Assembly: GCF_000429325.1 (NCBI RefSeq)
Contig: NZ_AUBQ01000012.1
Location: 186,001-250,000 of the forward strand
DNA: 64,000 bases
Source of the DNA: Fundidesulfovibrio putealis DSM 16056
GTDB taxonomy: Bacteria > Desulfobacterota > Desulfovibrionia > Desulfovibrionales > Desulfovibrionaceae
Direction of reading: 5' to 3'
Shown here: positions 7,982 through 17,400 of the stretch, piece after piece
How positions within the stretch are numbered: the first letter of the stretch is position 1
Layout of the letters: each line of letters opens with the position of its first letter
Notes under the pieces: model-generated
What the model was told of the DNA's origin: nothing
Databases searched by the model: none
Seen by the model: the letters and a program-made list of their open reading frames with translations, nothing else
Translations under genes and position numbers: made by a program

Positions 7982-9967
7982 TTACTTTCCCGATCTCTTG
8001 GGTCCGCGTCCGCTTCCGGAGGCGCGCCGCCCCTGGCGCTGATCCCCTGCCCGCCCGTTTCGTGCGTCACGTCCGTCGCCCTGGCTAATGCGTGCATCGC
8101 GTCCGGTGCGTGCGTCATCACGCCCGTTTCGCCCGTCGCGTCCGGCGCGTGCGTCATCGCGTCCAGTTCGCCCGTCGCGCCCGTCGCCCTGACCGGTGCG
8201 TGCATCGCGTCCGGTGCGTGCATCGCGCCGTCCGCCTCCATACGGGGTCTCAGGCCTGGACGGAGCCAGGATGCCGTGCTGCTGCAGGCGCTCGGCGTCG
8301 GTGGCGGCCACGTGGATGGGCTTGCCCTCCATGTCCGTCCCGGCAAAGAACATGGCGGCTGCGGCAGTGCCGGGCAGCGGTATGAAGCACTGCACCTGGC
8401 TCGGCTTCCAGCCCTTGGAGGCCAGCCAGTCGGACAGGCTGCGCATGTCCTCCACGGTGCAGCCGGGGAAGGCGCTCAAGAGATAAGGCACAACGTACTG
8501 CTCCTTGCCCGCCCGCTGGGACTCGTCCGAGAACAGGCGCAGGAACTCCTCGAACAGCGTGAACGACGGCTTTCGCATCAGGCGCAGCACGTGCTCGGAG
8601 CGATGCTCCGGGGCAACCTTGGCCTGCCCGCCCGTGAACTCGCGGATCATCACGCCGAGCGCAGTCTTGTCGGCAAGCCCCAAATCCATGCGCCAGCCGC
8701 TGGCCACACGCACGTGCTTGACTCCGGGCAGGCCGGACACTCCACGCAACAGTTCCACGAAGTCCTTCTGGTTCACTTTGAAATGCTTGCAGATGCGCGG
8801 CGTCAGGCAGCTTGGGCGCGTGCAGGAGGACGTATCCCCCGCGCAATGCCCGCCCCACATGTTGGCGCTGGGGCCTCCCACGTCGCTGACGCTGCCGGTG
8901 AACCCCTTCTGGGCGGCCATGCGCCGGGCTTCGGCCAGCACCGATGCCCGGCTGCGCGAGCGTATGCGCCGCCCCTGGTGCAGGGCCAGGGTGCAGAAGG
9001 AGCATCCCCCGGCGCACCCCCGGTGGGTGTTCAGGCTGGTGGCGATCATGGCCGTGGCCGGGATGGCCTCGGTGTAGGACTGATGCGCCCGGCGCGAGAA
9101 CGGCAAGGCGTAGAGCCTGTCCAGGCCTGGGCCGTCCAGGCCGGGTCCGGGCGGGGTCAGGATGAGCAGGCGGTCGCCGGTTGGCTGCACGGCAATCTGG
9201 CGGTCCTGGTGCACGTGGCGCTCCAGCAGCTTGGTGGCCTGCACCAGCAGCGTGCGGTCGGCCAGCATGGATTCATGCGACGGCAGTTCCAGCACGTCGG
9301 CGTCAGGCGGGAGGTCTTCGGCCTTTCCGGCAAAGGCCAGGCCCTGGATAGAGGCCATGGCGGCGCGCAGGTCGCCGCCCTCCTCCAGCGACGAGTCCAG
9401 GGCCTCGGCCAGGTCGATGATGGACTGGTCCGCCATGCCGTAGAGGATGGCCGTGGCCTTGCTGTCGAACAGGACCGAGCGCCGAAGCGAGTCCGACCAG
9501 AAATCGTAGTGCGACACGCGCCGCAGAGAGGCCTCGATGCCGCCCAGGATCACCGGGATGCCCGGAAAGGCCCGACGCACGATGTTGGTGTAGGCGATCA
9601 CCGCCCGGTTGGGGCGGTTTCCGGCCTTGCCGCCGGGGGTGTAGGCGTCGTCAGAGCGCTTCTTGCGGAAGGCCGTGTAGTGGGCCAGCATGGAGTCCAG
9701 CGCCCCGGCAGTGACGCCAGCGAACAGGCGGGGACGGCCCATGGCGGCCACGTCGTCGGGGACGTCCCAGCGTGGCTGGGCCACGATGCCCACCCGGTAG
9801 CCGTGCTCCACGAGCCAGCGGCCCAGAAGCGGCGCGCCGAAGGAGGGGTGGTCCACGTATGCGTCGCCGGTGACGAGAAGAATGTCCAGTTGGTCCCAGC
9901 CGAGACGGTCCATCTCGGCGCGGGTCATGGGGAGGAAATCGGGTTGGGTGAGAGGCGTGCGCGACAT
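7982..9967 (-). CDS. YgiQ-type radical SAM protein with Arg/Asp/Gly-rich tail
   Basis: 661 residues. The N-terminal region (DILLVTGDAYVDHPSFGAPL) is the hallmark of the YgiQ/UPF0313 family. The radical SAM cluster motif is CAGGCSFC (CxxxCxxC), within HRGCAGGCSFCTLALHQGR, so it should bind a [4Fe-4S] cluster and SAM. The catalysed reaction of the family is not established. Residues 579-661 form a repetitive tail of GRDARTG/GRDGRNG-like units, highly basic and acidic by turns and probably disordered. The gene follows hicAB by about 80 bases on the same strand and ends at its own terminator. Confidence 0.9.
   Translation of the reverse strand: MSRTPLTQPDFLPMTRAEMDRLGWDQLDILLVTGDAYVDHPSFGAPLLGRWLVEHGYRVGIVAQPRWDVPDDVAAMGRPRLFAGVTAGALDSMLAHYTAFRKKRSDDAYTPGGKAGNRPNRAVIAYTNIVRRAFPGIPVILGGIEASLRRVSHYDFWSDSLRRSVLFDSKATAILYGMADQSIIDLAEALDSSLEEGGDLRAAMASIQGLAFAGKAEDLPPDADVLELPSHESMLADRTLLVQATKLLERHVHQDRQIAVQPTGDRLLILTPPGPGLDGPGLDRLYALPFSRRAHQSYTEAIPATAMIATSLNTHRGCAGGCSFCTLALHQGRRIRSRSRASVLAEARRMAAQKGFTGSVSDVGGPSANMWGGHCAGDTSSCTRPSCLTPRICKHFKVNQKDFVELLRGVSGLPGVKHVRVASGWRMDLGLADKTALGVMIREFTGGQAKVAPEHRSEHVLRLMRKPSFTLFEEFLRLFSDESQRAGKEQYVVPYLLSAFPGCTVEDMRSLSDWLASKGWKPSQVQCFIPLPGTAAAAMFFAGTDMEGKPIHVAATDAERLQQHGILAPSRPETPYGGGRRDARTGRDARTGQGDGRDGRTGRDDARAGRDGRNGRDDARTGRDARISQGDGRDARNGRAGDQRQGRRASGSGRGPKRSGK
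7985..8233 (-). repeat. Degenerate tandem repeats coding the YgiQ tail
   Basis: Within the end of the radical SAM gene, short degenerate units built on GCGTCCGGTGCGTGC or CGCCCGTTTCGCCCGTCGC (plus-strand reading) recur about every 12-36 bases. They encode the GRDARTG-type tail. The unit length and the intact reading frame fit slippage expansion of coding sequence. Confidence 0.75.
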
Positions 9968-10048
9968 GGGGGGAGTATGGTCATCGGACGCGGCCGCGTC
10001 CAGGGGAAAGCCGCCTTATCAGGTGGACAAAAGTGCTTCAGGCGACCT

Positions 10049-10393
10049 TCAGGAGGTCTGGACGCTCCTGGCTGCGGTCTCCAGAGCCTCGCAGGCAAAG
10101 GCGTTCAGGCTCTTGCCGCTGGCCTTGGCGGCGGTTTCGGCCAGACGGTGCACCTCGGGCGAGACGCGCACCACGAACCGCCCCGAATAGGGCTTGTCGG
10201 GCTGCTTGCCGATCTCGGCGCAGGTGGCGAGGTAGTCGTCCACGGCCTCCTGGAAGGAGGCGCGCAGTTCGTCGATGGAGCGCCCGGAGAAATGGACGAC
10301 ATCCCGGATGCCGACGACCTCGCCGTGGAAGGTGTCGTCGTCAGGTTCGTAGGCGAAGACGCCAGAGTAGTGTTTATGGTGGAGAGCGTTCAT
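10049..10393 (-). CDS. hicB: HicB antitoxin
   Basis: 114 residues. Residues 1-65 form the HicB RNase H-like fold (HYSGVFAYEPDDDTFHGEV, then GIRDVVHFSGRSIDELRASF). Residues 72-108 are a ribbon-helix-helix DNA-binding segment (RFVVRVSPEVHRLAE...SLNAFACEAL). It should neutralise HicA and repress the operon. The start overlaps the hicA stop by ATGA, in the usual toxin-first order. Confidence 0.93.
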   Translation of the reverse strand: MNALHHKHYSGVFAYEPDDDTFHGEVVGIRDVVHFSGRSIDELRASFQEAVDDYLATCAEIGKQPDKPYSGRFVVRVSPEVHRLAETAAKASGKSLNAFACEALETAARSVQTS

Positions 10394-10647
10394 TGATTTA
10401 TCCCCATCTCCTGCAGATAACGCCGGATAGACTTGACTGCGCCTTTGTCCACTTCCGGCCCCGGGTGCGGCCTGTGAAGCCTCAAAACCAGCTTACCCTC
10501 AGACACGAACCGGACGCGTGACCCGTCACCTTCCAGCTTGCGGCATCCCACAGCAAGCAGCAATGCCTCGACGTCGCTCCACCGGATGTCCCCTCGTTCC
10601 GGCTTGGTAAGCAGGGCTTGCAGCGTTTTCCGATTTCGGCTGTTCAC
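10390..10647 (-). CDS. hicA: HicA mRNA interferase toxin
   Basis: 85 residues with the double-stranded RNA-binding-like HicA fold. It shows RWSDVEALLLAVGCRKLEGDGSRVRF and the active-site histidine in HRPHPGPEVDKGAV, so the toxin looks intact. It is slightly longer than the usual 60-80 residues because of an N-terminal MNSRNRKTLQ extension. It is first in the hicAB operon; the promoter should lie in the short AT-richer stretch 10648-10690. Confidence 0.93.
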   Translation of the reverse strand: MNSRNRKTLQALLTKPERGDIRWSDVEALLLAVGCRKLEGDGSRVRFVSEGKLVLRLHRPHPGPEVDKGAVKSIRRYLQEMGINQ

Positions 10648-10706
10648 CCAATCATAGTATCACTATTTGGCACAAAGTCAACATACCCGCTGCTCTTCAA
10701 CGCACG

Positions 10707-10741
10707 CAAAAAGGCGGCCCCTCGCGGAGCCGCCTTTTTGC
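10707..10741. terminator. Terminator between PEP synthase-like gene and hicAB
   Basis: GCAAAAAGGCGGC at 10707-10719 pairs with GCCGCCTTTTTGC ending at 10741. T-tracts stand on both strands, so it works in either direction; on the minus strand it ends the 10795 gene. Confidence 0.9.
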
Positions 10742-10794
10742 TGTCTATTCTCTCATGATCGCCGCAGGCTCTCGCCTGCGGCGTCACTCTCAGA

Positions 10795-13700
10795 TTACCA
10801 CTTCTTCTTGCGCTGTTCTTCCAAAGCCTTGGCCTGCTCCTGCCAGTCCTCGAAACCGGCGTGGTACAGGGCGTCGGCGACGGTTCTTTCCCAGTCCCAG
10901 GCGGCGTAGATCACAGGCTTGTGGAACGCGGCGCGGAACTTCTCCAGCTCCTGGCGGTAGAAGTTCTCCTTGGGGGTGTCCAGGTGGTCGCGCAGCTGCG
11001 TGGAAAGCCTGGTCTGCTCGCCCTCGTACCATTCGGACAGATCCTTGGAGGACTTGTACTTCTTCAGGATGTGCTCGTACTTGTGGGAGACAAGCATCTC
11101 GTGCAGGCGATTCAGGTGCTGCTCGCTCACCCAGCCGCCAAGGCCGGACACGGGGATGTTCAGAGCCTCAACAGCCGCGATGTCGAACTTGGTCTGGTAG
11201 TAGGTATCGGGCACCACCGAGGCGCTGACGATGCCAGCGATGGACACCAGGCCGCGAAGGATGAGGCTGTTGGACACGCCCTGTCCGCAGAAGCCGACCT
11301 TCTTGCCCATCTTCTGGCCGGTGAAGATGGTCACCAGGATGGCCCACACAACGGCGGGGTCTTCCTCGTCGTAGATGTGCTTGAGGCTTGGGTTGTCGCG
11401 GTCGGTGGCCAGCACCATCTGGGTCATGTCGTTGGAGCCGATGGAGAAGCCGTCGAACTCCGCGATGAACTCCTTGGCCAGGATGGCGTTGGAGGGGATC
11501 TCGCTCATGAGGTGCAGCTTCAGGCCGTCCTCGCCGGAGCGCATGCGGTGCACGCGCGACAGGTAGCGGCGCATGGAGCGGGCTTCTTCCAGGGTGCGCA
11601 CGAAGGGCAGCATCATCTGGAGGTTCTTGCCGCCGAAGATGCCGCGCGCCAGTTTGAAGGACTCGATCTCCCAGTCGTGGATGTTGCGCGAGACGCCGCG
11701 ATAACCCAGCATGGGGTTGTCCTCGAAGTTCTCGAACAGCATGCCGCCGACCAGGTTGCGGTACTCGTTGGATTTGAAGTCGGTCGTGCGGTAAATGATG
11801 GGCTTGCCGAAGAAGGCCATGGCAAAGAGCGACAGGTTCTGCGCCAGGGTCTGGACGTAGAGTTCCTTGCCGGTGCGGTAGCCGCGCGAACGCAGCTGCT
11901 TGGCGATGCGTGCGGGCAGGGTGCGCACTTCTTCCATGTCGCGCTGGATGCCCACCTGACGGGCGATCTCGGCGCGCATCTCCTTGATCTTCTCGATGGT
12001 CTCGATGATGAGCGGCTCGTGTGCCACGGACTGGGCGCGCTCGGCCACGTGGGCCTTCACTTCCATGCGGCGCTTCACGGCTTCGGCATGGGTGGAGGGA
12101 TCGTTCAGCTCGTCCCAGTAGCCCATGATGACCGCGACGTGGTCTTCCAGGCTGATGGAGGTCTTCAGCACGTCCAGGCGGCGGGTGGCGTTGCCCAGGT
12201 ACTCGTCGAGCTTCTTGTCCAGCTCGCGCAGCTTGCGGTGGATGGCCAGCACCTCGTCGGTGCCGCGCGCGCCCTCGCGCTCGGTGAGGTTCTCGAGCTC
12301 CCTGGACAGGCCGGTGACCAGACCCACGTACTGGCGCAGCTTCAGGTCCATGGGGATGTAGCCCGCAGCCATCTGTTCGGTGATGGCCTTGGTCAGGTTG
12401 TGCTCGTACTCCTGGAGTTTCTTCTCCACCAGCTGTCCGAGGACGCCCTGGTCGTAGGCTTCAAGCGCCATGGGGTGCACGCCGATGTTGCCCAGCATGA
12501 ATTCGGCGCGAAGCAAGCCCACCTCGAAGTCCGGGATGGAGCGCAGGCGCGACAGGAACAGGGCCTGGCCCACGTCCGCCAGGATCAGGCCGACCTTGGT
12601 CTTGGTGCTGGGCAGCTTGGAGAGGTCCATCTCGCCGCCGACGGCCACCAGGGGCAGCAGGCCGCGATAGGCCACGCCGCGCGAGCCGTCCACGGTGACT
12701 TCCTGACCGTCCAGCGAGCGCAGCAACTCGGCGCGCTGGATGCCGATGACCGCCGGGATGCCCAGCTCGCGCGAGGTGATGGCCGCGTGCGAGGTGTCGC
12801 CGCCAACGTCCGCCAGGATGGCCGAGGCCACGCGCATGCCCGGGACCATGTCCGGGTCGGTGCGGTCGGCGGCCAGGATGTCGCCCTTGTTGATCTTGTT
12901 GAGCTCCAGGGCCGAGCGCAGGAAGCGCACGGTTCCCTGTCCCGCGCCGCGCGAGGCGCCGTTGCCTTCCAGGATGACCTGGGCGCGCGCCAGGGCGGTC
13001 TTGTCCACTTCCATGCGGCGCATGAAGATGGTGTTGGGGTGCAGCTCGAATTCCTCGTTCCAGCGGGTCTCGGGCCGGGCCTGCACGAACCAGAGCCGCT
13101 CGGACTGGTCGATGCAGAACTCGGTGTCCATGATCATGCCGCGATAGGCGGCCGAGATGGCACGCACGCCCTTGGCCACTTCCTCGGCCTGGGCCAGGGA
13201 CAGCGCCCAGCGGTAGGCTTCCAGCTCGTCCACGGGGACGATCTTGGTGCCGCCGCGCTCGTCATAGATGATCTTCTTGTCCTTGAAGCCCATGAAGCGG
13301 ATGACCACCTCGCGGGTGTCGTCGCCCTGGAACACATAGAGCTTGTCCGGGGTGACCATGCCACCAACGACCGCCTCGCCCAGGCCGTAGGAGCAGTCGA
13401 TGGACACGAGGTCCTTGCGGTCGGTGCCCTGGCAGCCGGTGGAGGTGTCGGCGGAGAAGGCCGTGCCGGAGATGACGGGGTTGATCATGCGCATGATGCA
13501 CACCGAGAGGGAGGTGTTCTCAATGGCCCATTCCTGCTTGGCCGTCTCGGCGATGGTGTCGTCGCCGGTGCGCTCAGCCAGCTGGACGGCGTCCAGGATG
13601 GCTTCGCGGCGGTAGGTCATGGAGCGCAGGTTGTAGGCGGAGGAGCAGTCCCACTGGTAGGCTTCCACCACGCGGTCGTCGCCCACGACGTTCAGGTAGG

Positions 13701-14343
13701 TGTCCTGCAGGCCCGCGAAGGCCTTCTTGCAGGAGTCCTCGCCCGCAGCGGAGGAGCGCACGGCCACGGGCACGTCTTCCAGGCCCGCGTCCTTGCAGAT
13801 GTCCTGGTAGGCGCTGCGCACGGCCTCGGCCACATCCTCGGGCATCTCCACGCAGAGGATGGCCACCTGCACCAGCACGCTTCTCTTGCGCAGCTGGTCG
13901 ATGCCCTCGGGAGAGGTTGCGAAGCCTTCAACCACGTTGTTGATGAAGGTGCGCAGCTTGATGAGCGTGGCCTTCTCCTGGGCGGAGTTCTTCACTTCCT
14001 GGGCCAGGGTGCGCACGAAATGCTTCAGGAATTCCGGGTCCTTGTTGACTTCTTCGCTGGTCCAGTCAACGCGGTTGTATTCGTGATCCACGGTCTGGCG
14101 GATAAGCGCCGCGTTGACCTTGGTCTCGTCGAGAAGCTTATGGAAGGCAATGGAGGAAACAGCCCTGAACTGGGGCGAACGGATGCCAGCAACCTGGCTG
14201 ATGATGGCGGTGTTGTAGTTCTTGCCCCCCACCAGCAGCTCGGCTTCCTCGCCAATGACCGCAATGTCGGCCCCGGTGAGGATGAGCTTCTTGGTTATCT
14301 CTTTCTTGTCTTTGGCGGGAGCTTTGGGAGCGGCTTTAGCCAT
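10795..14343 (-). CDS. PEP synthase / pyruvate phosphate dikinase-like protein
   Basis: 1,182 residues from the ATG at 14343, which has AAGGAGG upstream. ATP-grasp domain with VPVAVRSSAAGEDS (about residue 191), phosphohistidine swivel GGDTSHAAITSREL with the phosphorylated His519, and a C-terminal PEP-pyruvate TIM barrel (DFKSNEYRNLVGG, IGSNDMTQMVLATDRDNPSL, GFCGQGVSNS). These give interconversion of pyruvate and PEP. It is far longer than PpsA (about 790) or PPDK (about 870): there is extra sequence before the ATP-grasp and a helical, coiled-coil-like insert of about 200 residues (roughly 635-845) between swivel and barrel. It is third in the birA-pyc operon, fitting anaplerosis and gluconeogenesis from pyruvate. 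Confidence 0.9.
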   Translation of the reverse strand: MAKAAPKAPAKDKKEITKKLILTGADIAVIGEEAELLVGGKNYNTAIISQVAGIRSPQFRAVSSIAFHKLLDETKVNAALIRQTVDHEYNRVDWTSEEVNKDPEFLKHFVRTLAQEVKNSAQEKATLIKLRTFINNVVEGFATSPEGIDQLRKRSVLVQVAILCVEMPEDVAEAVRSAYQDICKDAGLEDVPVAVRSSAAGEDSCKKAFAGLQDTYLNVVGDDRVVEAYQWDCSSAYNLRSMTYRREAILDAVQLAERTGDDTIAETAKQEWAIENTSLSVCIMRMINPVISGTAFSADTSTGCQGTDRKDLVSIDCSYGLGEAVVGGMVTPDKLYVFQGDDTREVVIRFMGFKDKKIIYDERGGTKIVPVDELEAYRWALSLAQAEEVAKGVRAISAAYRGMIMDTEFCIDQSERLWFVQARPETRWNEEFELHPNTIFMRRMEVDKTALARAQVILEGNGASRGAGQGTVRFLRSALELNKINKGDILAADRTDPDMVPGMRVASAILADVGGDTSHAAITSRELGIPAVIGIQRAELLRSLDGQEVTVDGSRGVAYRGLLPLVAVGGEMDLSKLPSTKTKVGLILADVGQALFLSRLRSIPDFEVGLLRAEFMLGNIGVHPMALEAYDQGVLGQLVEKKLQEYEHNLTKAITEQMAAGYIPMDLKLRQYVGLVTGLSRELENLTEREGARGTDEVLAIHRKLRELDKKLDEYLGNATRRLDVLKTSISLEDHVAVIMGYWDELNDPSTHAEAVKRRMEVKAHVAERAQSVAHEPLIIETIEKIKEMRAEIARQVGIQRDMEEVRTLPARIAKQLRSRGYRTGKELYVQTLAQNLSLFAMAFFGKPIIYRTTDFKSNEYRNLVGGMLFENFEDNPMLGYRGVSRNIHDWEIESFKLARGIFGGKNLQMMLPFVRTLEEARSMRRYLSRVHRMRSGEDGLKLHLMSEIPSNAILAKEFIAEFDGFSIGSNDMTQMVLATDRDNPSLKHIYDEEDPAVVWAILVTIFTGQKMGKKVGFCGQGVSNSLILRGLVSIAGIVSASVVPDTYYQTKFDIAAVEALNIPVSGLGGWVSEQHLNRLHEMLVSHKYEHILKKYKSSKDLSEWYEGEQTRLSTQLRDHLDTPKENFYRQELEKFRAAFHKPVIYAAWDWERTVADALYHAGFEDWQEQAKALEEQRKKKW

Positions 14344-14421
14344 TCGATTCCTCCTTGGAATATCCACAGGGCGTCACCAGGACGCCAACCTCATAAATTT
14401 CGCGCTATCAGAAACAGGGGG

Positions 14422-14444
14422 CGGCGGGCAAGATAAACCCGCCG
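14422..14444 (-). other. Hairpin between pyc and the PEP synthase-like gene
   Basis: CGGCGGG at 14422-14428 pairs with CCCGCCG at 14438-14444 in the 108-base gap. There is no clear U-tract, so it may be a processing or stability element or a weak attenuator. Confidence 0.4.
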
Positions 14445-14451
14445 CGCGCCC

Positions 14452-17400
14452 CTAATCCGTATACTCCATTCCGTAACCGCACCAGGGACAGTAGTGGAAG
14501 TCCTCGGTAGCCAGGGGCTCCTTGCAGCCGGGGCAGGCCTTGCCCACGGGCATCAGCTCCACCAGCAGCTCGCCTTCCTTCACCGGGACCATCTTCTTGT
14601 CCTCGAAGTAGTCCGCGTTCTTGAGCACCCGCTTCACCACTCCCTCCACCTGGGACAGCATGGACTTCTCCTGCTTCATCACCGAGATGTTGAGCACTTC
14701 CTGTCCGGGCTTCAGGAAATCGCCGGGGCTCACGTGCATGACCCACAGGTCGCCGTTGCACGGGGCCGCGATATGATAAGGGTTGCTGGGGTCGGCCATC
14801 TCCACGGACAGGTCGGACTTGCCGCCCACGGCCTCGGCCACCTTGACCTGATGGGACAGGATTTCCGAGTCCATCACATAGCGCACCACGCTCATTCCCT
14901 GATGGTCCGGGGCGGCGATGTCCAGGAGCGTGAAGGTGTGCGGCTTGCCGCGCGAGTCCTCGAAGAACAGCTCCTGTCCGGGCTCCAGGCCCTCGAACCA
15001 CACATCCAGGGGCAGGCGGTTGGGGTCGCCATACTTGGTGCGGAATTCGATGGTCTTCAGGGCGTCGCCGGGGTGGTTCAGGTACATGACGAACTCTTCG
15101 CCCGTGGGGTCGCGCTGGAGGCGCTTGGTCAGGGCGATGAACTCGGCGGAGAGGTCCACGTCCTTGAGGGCGGCCAGGGGCGACTCCGTGGTGCGCTGTT
15201 CCACGGCAGTCTTCCACTCGGGGCCGAAGGCGGACTCGTAGACCCAGTCCGGCGGCCAGCCCAGGGGCAGCTTTCCGTACTTGCCCAGAAGCAGCTGGCG
15301 GAAGGCATCGTTGGCGTCCGCGTAGAGCATGAGCCGGTCGTCCCGGCAGGCCGGGGTGATGCACTCGTCGGGATGCTGGCTGGTGGCGTCGAGCACTTCC
15401 AGCATGTCGCGCACCGCTCTTTCCCCACCGCGTTTGTAGGCTCCGGTCACGGCCAGGAACGCGGTGTTCCAGGTGATCTGCGAACCGGGGGTCACGTCGT
15501 GGTAGCGCACGATGCGCCGGGTGCCCGCCAAAAACTTCAACATGTAGGGCAGCAGATGGATGTAGCCCTGTTTGAGCGCCCCTTCCTGGCTGGAACTGGT
15601 GGCGCCGCCGGGCATGCCGTGGTCCACCACGTCGTAGTCGATGCCCTGGAAGTGGGGTGCGGTGTATTTGTCGTAGTAGGGCATGATCTGCTTGAGCGCG
15701 AAGCCGCAGGAGCGGATCATTTCCTTGTTCAGGCTGGTCTTCAGGCCCAGCTCGTCTTCCAGGTAGGCGGCGGTGGAGAGCACCTCGCCCTGGCCGTACC
15801 AGCGCACGGACGCGCCGATGGCCGTGTCCACGATGTGCGCGCCCGCCTTGGCGGCAGCGCCCACGGCGGGCACGAACAGCCCGTCGGTGTAGTGGCGGTG
15901 GTAGTCGATGATGAGGTCCGGATACTTCTCGCGGATGGCCGTCACCAGGGCGGAGATGAAGCGCGGCGGACACACGCCGGCCATGTCCTTAAGCCCCAGG
16001 GTGATGATCTTCGTGACCTTCTTCTTGGAGAGCCCGGCGACCTTGCCGCAGGTTTCAAGGATGTCCTCAAGCACGCCCATGTAATGGTGCACGTCGAAGC
16101 CCTTGGCCCAGCTGAGCGAGATGGCGGGCTGGAACACGTTGCCCTTGGAGTTCAGCGCCACTTCGGCGAAGGGGAGCATGTTCTCGATGTGGTTCAGGAA
16201 GTCGAAGCAGCGGATGATGTCGTAGTGCTCGCAGATCATCTCGCCGGTAAGGCGCATGAGGTTCTTGGGCTGGGGCTTGTACCCGAGCACGTTGGTGGAC
16301 CTGATCAGGATCTGCTTGCAGGTCTTGGGAGCGAAGCAGTTCCACTGTTCGGCTTCGGTGAACGGGTAGGTCATGTTGGCCATCATGGCCACGTGGAAGT
16401 GCGCGCCGCCGCCGTTCTCCAGGGCCAGGAAGCCGCAGTTGTCCAGGTACGGGCCGACCAGCGCGTCCTCGGCCAGGCGGAAGCGGTTGCCGGAGTTGGA
16501 CTGGGTGATGTCGCGGGTGGTGGTGTCCACGAAGTGCACGATGCCCGAGTCGCGGATCTGGTCCAGCAGGGCCTGGCGGTCGCCGCGCGGATAGGGCGCG
16601 GCCCAGGACTTGTGATCCAGCATGGGCATGGCCGGAGTGAAGCGGCCCAGGCGCTTGTCCTGGCGACCCCGGTACTCGCCCAGCTGCACGTGGGGGTTGT
16701 AGCCCTTGGCGGATATCTCGGCCACCAGCTTGGAGAGGCGCAGCTGCTCGGGCTCCACGTCGCGGTAGTCCAGCAGTTCGGGCGCGGTGGCGATGAAGTT
16801 GGTGTCGTAATCGCCGGAGCGGAAGCGGGCGTTGCCCATCACCTGGAGGTGGAAGGGGATGGTGGTCTTGACGCCGCCCACGATGTACTCGCGCAGCGCG
16901 CGGTCCATGATGCCCACGACCTTGTCCCAGGTGCGGCCGTAGGCCATGAGCAGCGCTCCGGCCGAGTCGTACTGGGAGGGGAACTCGTATCCGGCGGAGA
17001 TGCACGAATCCAGGCGCACACCGGGGCCGCCGGGCGAGATGTAGCGGGTGATGAGCCCGGCGTTGGGGGTGAACCCGGCGCGGGGGTCTTCGCAGTTGAT
17101 GCGCACCTGCAAGGCCCAGTTGAAGGGCTTGGCGTTGGATTTGTTGTAGCGCAGCTTGGAGCCGAAGGCCACGGCGATCTGCTCTTCCACCAGGTCGATG
17201 CCGTAGCGGCACTCGGTGATACCGTGCTCCACCTGGAGGCGCGTGTTCACCTCGATCAGGTAGGGCGTGCCGTCGGGCTCCACCAGGAACTCCACCGTGG
17301 CCAGCGAGTAGTAGCCCACGTGCTTGATGAGCTTCTCGGACCACTCCTTGAGCTGCTCGCGCAGCTCCACGGTCATGCCCTTCCAGGGGGACGGGGTGAT

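Noticed and set aside
8060-8240. Regular short repeats that first looked like a CRISPR array
   Set aside because: The units are degenerate, have no unique spacers and stay in frame as the tail of the YgiQ-type gene.
10861-14436. A 1,191-codon open frame on the plus strand opposite the PEP synthase-like gene
   Set aside because: It mirrors the codon pattern of the real gene, is rich in His, Gly, Val and Leu, has no family motif and no ribosome site. It is a GC-rich antisense shadow.
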